From JBCBZH01 sp039815415 (GTDB lineage Bacteria > Bacteroidota > Rhodothermia > Rhodothermales > Rubricoccaceae), in the NCBI GenBank assembly GCA_039815415.1, contig JBCBZH010000100.1, forward strand, positions 1 through 13,237: a stretch of 13,237 nucleotides of DNA, given 5' to 3'. The notes below the pieces were generated by a model. That model saw only the letters and a list, made by a program, of their open reading frames with translations. It did no database searches and was not told the origin of the DNA. Of this stretch, positions 1 to 7,848 are shown piece after piece; position 1 is the stretch's first letter, and every line of letters begins with the position of its first letter. The position numbers and the translations under genes are program-made.

Positions 1-3
1 GCG

Positions 4-2025
<2,022 letters not shown>

Positions 2026-2126
2026 TGAAGAGTAAGATCTACCGCTGTGGGAGGCGGGAACATCCCGGCACGCCACCGTTCGCATGCACAGTCTCCCGAG
2101 CGTGACGGGGCCGTACGGGACCCATC

Positions 2127-2141
2127 GGTGGAGGTTCCACC
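2127..2141. repeat. Short inverted repeat between the TPR gene and ftsH
   Basis: GGTGGA (2127-2132) and TCCACC (2136-2141) form a perfect 6-bp stem around a 3-nt loop. It sits 43 nt past the TPR gene stop, within the ftsH leader. No T-tract follows on the minus strand, so a classical intrinsic terminator is not supported. It could be a leader hairpin or chance. Confidence 0.25.
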
Positions 2142-2153
2142 CACGACATCTCT

Positions 2154-2161
2154 GAAACCTA
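2154..2161 (-). promoter_or_regulatory. Possible -7 box upstream of ftsH
   Basis: The minus strand reads TAGGTTTC, one mismatch from the Bacteroidota -7 consensus TAnnTTTG. It lies 68 nt before the upstream ATG (2085) and 128 nt before the preferred ATG (2025). No convincing TTG -33 element is seen at the usual distance. It nearly duplicates the TAGGTTTG before pyk. A motif match alone, so weak. Confidence 0.22.
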
Positions 2162-2183
2162 CGGCGCGCAGCCGTTCGTCTGC

Positions 2184-5100
2184 CTACCGACCGTCTTCTC
2201 CGTCCACTAGAGGGAGTATGTCAATGTCCTCGAAACGGACAATTCCCGTTCCGGCTCCGAGTGTTGCCGCGGGAAGTTCAGCCGTCGCGATGGCGAGATC
2301 CTTGTCACTCGGGTACTGCCCCACCACCACGAAGACATCTCTGCCATCAGTGGCTACCGCTGCCCGAAATCCTTCGTCGACGAGCTGGCGCACCAGCTCC
2401 GAGGCCTCCACGGCATCCGCCAGCCCGTTGGTGCGGCGGGTAAACCCACCGACTTCAGGCATGAGCGGCTGATCCCCGAAGGTGCCATACGGGTTCGCAT
2501 CCAGATCTACCGGCGGCGCTACCGGTTCAGGTGGCGGCTCGTCTGAATCGACCTCTTCGTCGGGTTCTGGAGCTGCCGCGTGACCCTCTTCACGGTCCAG
2601 GTCCGCCGGAGGCTCTGGCACCTCCAGGGCAGCGGGCTTCTCCGCGCGTGGCAGGGCTTCAGCAAGGGCCTGCGCCTGCTCAGCTTCTATAGTTCCGGGG
2701 TACCGCTCCGCGAGTGCATTCAGATAATCCGCTAGTGTAAAGGCGGGAGCCGCGGGGACCTGGAGGGAATCTGCGGCCAGTGAGTCGGCGACTAGCGACT
2801 CTACCGCCAGCGAGTCCACAGCCATACCTGAGTCCTGTCCAACGAGGCCCTCCAACACAGCCGTGGAATCCACGGTCCCTGCACGAGAATCCATCGCGGC
2901 GGGTACTGCCAGCAGGGAATCCGAGGGCAGGGCGCCCTCAGGAGCGACACGTTCAGGGGTCTCGAGTTCCGAAGTGACGAGGGAATCCGCCTCGAGCTGG
3001 CGTTCCTCGGGGCTGTCAGAGACGTCGCCCTGGAACGGTGGATCCATGTCGTCGTCAACGACGATGCGCCCCTCCGTATCTATGTCGTCATCAACATCCG
3101 GAGCCTCCGAAGGTTGCAGGTCCTCATCATCAGGCACACGCACCGGGCGAGGAGACTGGGAGCGTGCAAGAAGCTCCTCGTCGTCGGCGTCGATTCTCTC
3201 TTCATCGTCCGGCGCACTCACCGGGCGTGGGACTTGGCGACGCGGCACCAGCTCATCATCGGAGTCCACGTCGGCCTCCAAACCGTCGTTTGTTTCACCA
3301 AGCGCACCCTCATCACCGAGAGCGCCATCGGAATCCTCAGGCTCTGCGGTGCTGGATGGTGCCTCCTGCTCCGCCAGCTCGGTCGAGAGAGTATCCCGGA
3401 AGAGCGCTGGGGAAAGCGAATCGGGCAGCGCAGCGATGAGGAGAAGACTGTCCCCCCGTGCGAAATCGGCGTAGGCCGCGGCGCCTGCTAGAAAGGCTCG
3501 TGGAGCCATCGGGGCGTCCGGGTTTGCCTCCCCAAGCGCAATGAATGTCATCATGGCCCTGAGCGGATCGCCCTCGCCCCATTGCCTCCTGGCCTCGGCG
3601 AACAGGGCAATGGATGGATCTTCCACCTCAGCTCGTTCGTCCGGCTCCTCCTCTACGGGCTCGATCCCCAGCCGAATTCGAGCTGCCTGCGCCAGCTCCG
3701 ACTCTGGGTCTGCTTCAATCACATCCTGGAAGAGCGGCGTTGCCGCCTCTGTACGCCCTTCCGCGTACTCCACTTCAGCGAGTGCGTACCGGGCTCGAGG
3801 AGCTACAGGTGCGTCCGGGGTTTCATCGAGGATCTGACGGTACAGCACCACCGCAGAATCTGCGCGGCCAAGCGACAGGAAAAGCGCATTCGCCAGCTCG
3901 TAGCGCAGTTCAGCCAGCTCCACCCCGAGTTCTTGCTGCTGGGCCGGCGTGCGCGGAATAGCCGAGAGATCCAGAGGGGGCGGCCCCTGCCCGGTCGGGC
4001 GTTGCGTCTGGGCCTGCACCTCACCGGTTTCGCCAGAGACCGCAAGTGCACTGGCCTCGACAGCCGCGCGGCGGCGCCAATTGGGAACCAGAGGTCGATC
4101 CCCCCATGCTTGCTCAAATGCGATCTGGCCTGCCTGCACCGTCGCCGGATCACGATGCCCAAGAAATCCAGCGATGGCGTTCGCAGGTTCCGATCCTTCC
4201 CCGCTGGGTTGCTGCCCAACCCCCCGGCCCTCCGTATCCCGGAAGGCTTCGTTGGCTCTGAGCTGATTCGTCCGACGCTGTTCCTCTAGAAACACACGCA
4301 GTCGTTCCGCTTCGATCTCAGCTATGCGCGCCGCGAACGCGTCTTCACTCAGCGATGCGAGAGCCACAAGAGAGTCGATCTCTGCAATCCGCTGCGAGGT
4401 CTCAGCGATCGATGTAAAGGTGTCCGCCACACGCTGAGGATCCCGAATGGCGGATCGGCTCAGCCGCACCGATGCATCCGGGCGATTGGGAAGTGCGGTT
4501 GCGGCCGTGTCGAAATGGGCGGATGCACGAACAAAGTCTCTGGCGAAGTCCCGATGGAACTCGGCGAATCGGTAGTGGGCCTCACCACGCACCTGTCCCC
4601 CAGCCAGGGTCTCCTCATAGAGCACATCGCGAAACCGCCGATTCGCCCCTTCCAGGTCTCCGCTGGCTGCCTGGATCCGGGCCCACGCCAGCTCGACCTC
4701 TGCGCGCTGCTGGAAGTTCTTGTCGTCTCGGCGCATCGCCCGGATCCGTTCCAACGCCTCCTCCGAGCGCCCGGCATCCAGGCCAAGCACAAGCGCCTCG
4801 TTTAGACGCGCTGCGTACTCCAGCTCATAGGCCGGTGCTCGCCGCGCAGCCATCGCATACGCTTCTGCGGCCGCGTCCCACGTGCCAGAGGCTTCCTCGA
4901 CCTGGCCCAGGAGCACATACGCTCGTGCCGCCAGCTCACGGTCTCCGACGGTCTCAAGCCCCTCTCGGATAGCCGCTGCGGCATCCTCCCAGCGTTCGGC
5001 TCGGCCGTACAGCTCGCCCAATGCCAGCAGGATTTGGGCTCGCCAGCGCGGCGAGATCTCGGTCTGCGCAAGCGCGTCTTGCAGGATCGCCACGCCATCG

Positions 5101-5600
5101 TCGTAGCGCTCCGTGACGGCGTAGGTGCGACCGAGCCAGAACCGCGCTTCATCTGCCAGGCGAGGTTCACCACGCACCTCGGCCGCTTCTGCGGTCTCAC
5201 GGAACTTCTGCTCAGCCCCCACAAAGTTGCGCTGATAGAAGTACGCCTTTCCGATCAGCAGCAGCGCGTCATCGGCCCACTTGGAGCTGGGGCGATCGCG
5301 CAGCAGCTCCGCGCTCTTGTCTACGGTCTCCTGAAAGGTCTCGCCCCGTCCGCTCGCTAGTCCAGTCGGGAACAGTTCGATGAGGCGCCCTCGGTCGATT
5401 CGCTGATTCCGAGCCTGGAGCGTCTCTTCGCCCTCTTCCAGCTTCCGCTCGGCGTTGTAGTAGGCATTGTAGTACGCCCGAAAATCGTTGTAGCGGCTGT
5501 GCAGCGCGGTCCCAGGACGACATCCGGACAACACCACAGACGCCACCAGCCCGACGACCACGACGGACCCGACTGAACGAAGCAACGACGCTGCGCGCAT
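2184..5600 (-). CDS. SprE/PorW-like TPR lipoprotein with C-terminal SPOR-like domain
   Basis: Predicted lipoprotein of 1138 residues; an in-frame GTG at 5606 would add two. A hydrophobic signal ends in lipobox LSGC (C27). Then comes a Tyr/Asn-rich segment (SRYNDFRAYYNAYYNAERKL, about 35-54) and helical TPR-like repeats at about 85-370 and again 560-710. At 478-510 is a stretch containing AFEQAWGDRPLVPNWR, which I recognise as typical of SprE/PorW, TPR lipoproteins needed for type IX secretion and gliding in Bacteroidota. Residues about 740-1040 are an Asp/Glu/Pro/Ser-rich linker with internal repeats. Residues about 1044-1128 resemble a SPOR peptidoglycan-binding domain (GGFTRRTNGLADAVEASEL, then VFVVVGQYPS). 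Inferred role: an inner-leaflet outer-membrane or periplasmic scaffold tied to the wall. It could instead be a generic TPR/SPOR envelope protein; no other type IX gene is in the window. It lies between pyk and ftsH on the same strand, with gaps of 217 and 158 bp. Confidence 0.85.
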   Translation of the reverse strand: MRAASLLRSVGSVVVVGLVASVVLSGCRPGTALHSRYNDFRAYYNAYYNAERKLEEGEETLQARNQRIDRGRLIELFPTGLASGRGETFQETVDKSAELLRDRPSSKWADDALLLIGKAYFYQRNFVGAEQKFRETAEAAEVRGEPRLADEARFWLGRTYAVTERYDDGVAILQDALAQTEISPRWRAQILLALGELYGRAERWEDAAAAIREGLETVGDRELAARAYVLLGQVEEASGTWDAAAEAYAMAARRAPAYELEYAARLNEALVLGLDAGRSEEALERIRAMRRDDKNFQQRAEVELAWARIQAASGDLEGANRRFRDVLYEETLAGGQVRGEAHYRFAEFHRDFARDFVRASAHFDTAATALPNRPDASVRLSRSAIRDPQRVADTFTSIAETSQRIAEIDSLVALASLSEDAFAARIAEIEAERLRVFLEEQRRTNQLRANEAFRDTEGRGVGQQPSGEGSEPANAIAGFLGHRDPATVQAGQIAFEQAWGDRPLVPNWRRRAAVEASALAVSGETGEVQAQTQRPTGQGPPPLDLSAIPRTPAQQQELGVELAELRYELANALFLSLGRADSAVVLYRQILDETPDAPVAPRARYALAEVEYAEGRTEAATPLFQDVIEADPESELAQAARIRLGIEPVEEEPDERAEVEDPSIALFAEARRQWGEGDPLRAMMTFIALGEANPDAPMAPRAFLAGAAAYADFARGDSLLLIAALPDSLSPALFRDTLSTELAEQEAPSSTAEPEDSDGALGDEGALGETNDGLEADVDSDDELVPRRQVPRPVSAPDDEERIDADDEELLARSQSPRPVRVPDDEDLQPSEAPDVDDDIDTEGRIVVDDDMDPPFQGDVSDSPEERQLEADSLVTSELETPERVAPEGALPSDSLLAVPAAMDSRAGTVDSTAVLEGLVGQDSGMAVDSLAVESLVADSLAADSLQVPAAPAFTLADYLNALAERYPGTIEAEQAQALAEALPRAEKPAALEVPEPPADLDREEGHAAAPEPDEEVDSDEPPPEPVAPPVDLDANPYGTFGDQPLMPEVGGFTRRTNGLADAVEASELVRQLVDEGFRAAVATDGRDVFVVVGQYPSDKDLAIATAELPAATLGAGTGIVRFEDIDILPLVDGEDGR
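2763..2828 (-). repeat. Degenerate short repeats encoding (V/A)(D/E)SL units
   Basis: Within the acidic linker of the TPR lipoprotein, residues about 927-946 read as four five-residue units ending DSL, ESL, DSL and DSL. The DNA is a degenerate 15-bp periodicity. Probably a flexible spacer, with copy number prone to change. Confidence 0.6.
3124..3279 (-). repeat. Two-copy 78-bp tandem repeat in the acidic linker
   Basis: Two stretches offset by 78 bp (starting near 3124 and 3202 on the plus strand) share much of their sequence, including CACCGGGCG. They encode two similar 26-residue units, each carrying DDE, then Arg/Gln-rich residues, PRPV and PDDE (residues about 780-803 and 806-828). The copies have diverged by point changes but kept the frame. 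Confidence 0.65.
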
Positions 5601-5682
5601 CAACACGAGAGGCAGAAAACGATGCGTGGCGAAAGGTCGGAGCGGCGAGGGGCTCGGTGAAGCCGGAAGCTACGTCGGTGCT

Positions 5683-5700
5683 GTGCCCACGTCAGGGCAC
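5683..5700. repeat. Inverted repeat upstream of the TPR lipoprotein gene
   Basis: GTGCCC (5683-5688) and GGGCAC (5695-5700) form a perfect 6-bp stem around the loop ACGTCA. It lies 83 nt before the TPR gene start, in the 217-bp spacer after pyk. It could be an operator-like site or part of a pyk terminator. No T-tract is present. Confidence 0.25.
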
Positions 5701-5740
5701 GAACGACGGGCCACGCCATTTCGCACGTTTGGGGGTGGAA

Positions 5741-5753
5741 ACGAAGCGTTCGT
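5741..5753 (-). terminator. Weak terminator-like hairpin after pyk
   Basis: On the minus strand ACGAA-CGC-TTCGT forms a 5-bp stem followed by two more T residues, 65 nt after the pyk stop. Stem and T-run are both short for an intrinsic terminator. Kept only because it is followed by T residues in the pyk direction. Confidence 0.18.
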
Positions 5754-5765
5754 CAACATGCCCTT

Positions 5766-5795
5766 GCCAGCGCGCCCGATGGGCCTCGAGCTGGC
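5766..5795. repeat. Nested hairpin just downstream of pyk
   Basis: Outer arms GCCAGC (5766-5771) and GCTGGC (5790-5795) enclose an inner stem GCCC-GAT-GGGC (5774-5784). It begins 22 nt after the pyk stop, a place typical for 3'-end structure. The right arm belongs to the 13-mer CTCGAGCTGGCGA (5785-5797), which recurs at 10664-10676 beside the receptor stop codon. No T-tract follows in the pyk direction, so it may protect the 3' end or be a copy of a dispersed repeat. Confidence 0.4.
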
Positions 5796-5817
5796 GACGT
5801 GGACCGTTCACTCGCGC

Positions 5818-7269
5818 CTACACCCACTCCTCCCCGATGGTCGTCACGTGGACCATGTTGGTGAGCCCCATCGCCGGCAGCGGCAGACCTGCCGTGACCA
5901 CGACGCGGTCGCCGGGATTGGCAAGGCCGCGACTCAGAAGCGCTTCGTGGACTGCCCGAATGCCATCATCCGTGTGCTTCTGGAAGAGGATCTTGATGGG
6001 CGTCGTCCCCCATGTGAGCCCAATCCGGCCCACCGCCCGTTCGTCGTCTGTGAACGCGTAAATCGGCACATCGGGGCGATGGCTGGCTACAGACCGCGCC
6101 GTCCCTCCGGTGTGGGTCAAACAGCAGATGGCGACCGCACCCGTCTCAGACGCCAGCCGAACCGCCGTGAAGGAAATGGCTTGCGTAACGCGCTCGGCGT
6201 GGTTGCGCACTACATCGTCGGCCTCGCGCCCACCGAAGGCGCGCCGGTTGGACTCTGCCGCGAGGATGATTTCCGCCATCACCTCGACGGTCTTGACCGG
6301 ATACTTGCCCGCTGCCGTCTCGCCCGAGAGCATCACCGCGTCGGTGCCATCAAACACAGCGTTGGCGACATCCGTCGCCTCGGCCCGCGTCGGGCGCGGG
6401 TTCTCCATCATCGACTCCAGCATCTGAGTGGCCGTGATGGCGGGCTTGGACGCCTCTAGGCAGGCACGGATCAAGCGCTTCTGAACAATGGGCACCTGCT
6501 GCATCGGGATCTCGATGCCGAGGTCCCCCCGGGCCACCATGATGCCATCGCTCTTTGCAAGAATCTCTGGGAAGTCCTCCACCGCCTCCGGCTTCTCCAC
6601 CTTCGAGATGATGGACACGGCCCGCCCATTGGCGCGGACTCTCTCCACGAGATCCGACACATCGCCCCCGCTTCGAACAAACGAGAGAGCGATGAAGTCC
6701 ACGTCGTGCGCCAGCCCGAAGGCGAGGTCACGAAGGTCTTTCTCGGTCAGCGACGGTCGCGCGCTCTTCAGCTCTGGCAGGTTGACCCCCTTCCGCGAGA
6801 GCAGCGGCCCGCCCACCATGACCTCCGTGCGCACATCGGGGCCGTCGATGTCCGTCACCACCAGCTCGAGGTGGCCGTCATCCAGGAGAATCCGGTTGCC
6901 GACCGAGACCTCCTCGACCAGAGCCGAGTAGCTGACATGGACGCGCTCGGCCGTGCCCTCGGCCACGGGCTCGCTGGTCAGCGTCACCGCATCGCCGGGG
7001 TGGATGAACACGCCATCGCCCTTGACGAGCCCGAGGCGAATCTTGGGTCCCTGGAGATCCTGAAGGATCGGGACCGCGCGCCCGGCACGAGTGGCCTCCT
7101 CCCTCACCAGGCCGATGAGGCGCCGGTGGTCATCGTGGGTGCCATGCGAAAAGTTGAGCCGTGCCACATCCATCCCGGCCTTGATGAGCGCGCGAATGCC
7201 CTCGCGGGTGGAGACCGCAGGCCCCATCGTGCAGACAATCTTGGTCCGGCGGGATACTGGGCGAGGCAT
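5818..7269 (-). CDS. pyk: Pyruvate kinase
   Basis: Catalyses the last glycolytic step, phosphoenolpyruvate + ADP to pyruvate + ATP, in the cytoplasm. From the ATG at 7269 the protein has 483 residues, the usual bacterial length, and opens with the family-typical RRTKIVCTMGPA. Visible active-site features: ARLNFSHG (36-43, with R37, N39, S41), the B-domain entry LQDLQGPKIR (69-78), ISKVEKPE (221-228) with catalytic K223 and metal ligand E225, ARGDLG (246-251) with metal ligand D249, and ATQMLESM (280-287) with T281. The C-terminal domain (about 350-483) is complete. An in-frame GTG at 7314 would add 15 residues, but a promoter-like box lies inside that stretch, so 7269 is preferred. It is divergent from gyrA across a 579-bp spacer; the TPR lipoprotein gene follows after 217 bp on the same strand, and co-transcription is uncertain. 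Confidence 0.97.
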   Translation of the reverse strand: MPRPVSRRTKIVCTMGPAVSTREGIRALIKAGMDVARLNFSHGTHDDHRRLIGLVREEATRAGRAVPILQDLQGPKIRLGLVKGDGVFIHPGDAVTLTSEPVAEGTAERVHVSYSALVEEVSVGNRILLDDGHLELVVTDIDGPDVRTEVMVGGPLLSRKGVNLPELKSARPSLTEKDLRDLAFGLAHDVDFIALSFVRSGGDVSDLVERVRANGRAVSIISKVEKPEAVEDFPEILAKSDGIMVARGDLGIEIPMQQVPIVQKRLIRACLEASKPAITATQMLESMMENPRPTRAEATDVANAVFDGTDAVMLSGETAAGKYPVKTVEVMAEIILAAESNRRAFGGREADDVVRNHAERVTQAISFTAVRLASETGAVAICCLTHTGGTARSVASHRPDVPIYAFTDDERAVGRIGLTWGTTPIKILFQKHTDDGIRAVHEALLSRGLANPGDRVVVTAGLPLPAMGLTNMVHVTTIGEEWV

Positions 7270-7299
7270 GGGCGCAAGGCGGCTGAGAGAGAGAGACGG

Positions 7300-7307
7300 C
7301 AAACCTA
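7300..7307 (-). promoter_or_regulatory. Putative -7 promoter box for pyk
   Basis: The minus strand reads TAGGTTTG, an exact match to the Bacteroidota -7 consensus TAnnTTTG. It ends 30 nt before the ATG at 7269, implying a short leader rich in CT dinucleotides (7283-7297). No clear TTG -33 element is seen about 20 nt upstream, so the call rests on the -7 box and its position. Confidence 0.38.
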
Positions 7308-7436
7308 CTCTCACGTCTCTCCGTCACGCGCCCCGCACACTTCTGGAAGCGGTTCCGTTACATGGAATTCGCGCACCTCTCCCCCCAAGAGACAAGCGAG
7401 TTCATCCCGACACCGCCCAGGGATCAGGCTGGTGAC

Positions 7437-7583
7437 CTATCGCTGGATGCGGATGGCGGTCCCAGTCCCCGACCGCTTGACACGCATCGCCCCGGGCGCA
7501 GGCGCCACGCTGCGCGGAGCCAATACACCAGGGCTCGGCGTCGGGCTGGCGAGGACGAGAACAAGCAGGCCGAAGACGCGCAT
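7437..7583 (-). CDS. Possible small protein with signal-peptide-like N-terminus
   Basis: Forty-eight codons from ATG 7583 to TAG. The product starts MRVFGLLVLVLASPTPSPG: a basic residue, a hydrophobic core, then a Ser/Pro-rich stretch, like a short secretion signal. The remainder is basic, ends GTAIRIQR, and matches no family I know. No Shine-Dalgarno site lies at normal distance. It begins 6 nt after the TGA of the 55-codon ORF upstream and shares its reading frame, so the two could be one interrupted gene or a small operon. It may also be chance in GC-rich DNA. Confidence 0.25.
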   Translation of the reverse strand: MRVFGLLVLVLASPTPSPGVLAPRSVAPAPGAMRVKRSGTGTAIRIQR

Positions 7584-7589
7584 CGCGAT

Positions 7590-7757
7590 TCAGGCCGTTC
7601 GCTCCGGGTATCGCGCATGGCACTCACCAGCTCGAACGGCCCGCGCGCAGCATGGAGTCGTTCCAGATGGATGGGCTGAACGTGCTCCGAGGCCGCGGAC
7701 CTCCACAGTGTCCATGCGCCACCCGCTCGCCAGCTCGGCGAGGATCCCCGGGAGCAT
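7590..7757 (-). CDS. Possible small unknown protein, perhaps frame-disrupted
   Basis: Fifty-five codons from ATG 7757 to TGA. It has one of the clearest ribosome sites in the window: GGAGGG with 5 nt before the ATG. The first part (MLPGILAELASGWRMDTVEV) is protein-like with GC-rich third positions. After about residue 24 it turns low quality (many Cys, Ala, Arg). The +1 frame then gives a more natural stretch (ASEHVQPIHLERLHAARG, followed by PFELVSAMRDTRSERP). That pattern suggests a one-base indel near 7688, either a true decayed gene or a sequence error. No family is recognised. Confidence 0.33.
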   Translation of the reverse strand: MLPGILAELASGWRMDTVEVRGLGARSAHPSGTTPCCARAVRAGECHARYPERTA

Positions 7758-7808
7758 GAAGACCCTCCGGAAGTGCTGGTGCGACGGGCGAATGGCACCC
7801 CCCGGCGG

Positions 7809-7816
7809 TATCTTCC
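7809..7816 (+). promoter_or_regulatory. Possible -7-like box for gyrA
   Basis: TATCTTCC partly matches TAnnTTTG and ends 32 nt before the gyrA ATG, almost the same spacing as the TAGGTTTG box before pyk. The last two bases differ from consensus and no -33 element is evident. Confidence 0.2.
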
Positions 7817-7848
7817 AGATGCCCCAATTTGTCCGCCAGAGACCCCGA

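Larger units (their letters stand above)
7270..7848. other. Divergent pyk/gyrA intergenic region (579 bp)
   Basis: This spacer separates two divergent housekeeping genes. It contains the putative pyk -7 box (7300-7307), a CT/GA dinucleotide run (7283-7297), two short minus-strand ORFs in the same frame (7590-7757 and 7437-7583), and a possible gyrA -7-like box (7809-7816). Between about 7310 and 7435 I see nothing recognisable. No tRNA, riboswitch or long repeat was seen. Confidence 0.7.

Noticed and set aside
5626..6459. Plus-strand open frame of 277 codons over the pyk 3' half and spacer
   Set aside because: Mostly antisense to pyk with His/Arg-rich low-quality translation; no ribosome site or domain.
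7362..7679. Plus-strand 105-codon frame in the pyk/gyrA spacer
   Set aside because: Very Arg/Ser-rich, no ribosome site, and it conflicts with a minus-strand ORF that has a strong one.
6706..7848. Plus-strand open frame extending gyrA upstream by 381 codons
   Set aside because: It runs antisense through pyk, has no GyrA-like sequence before MAEIPDSN, and reflects high GC content keeping the opposite strand open.
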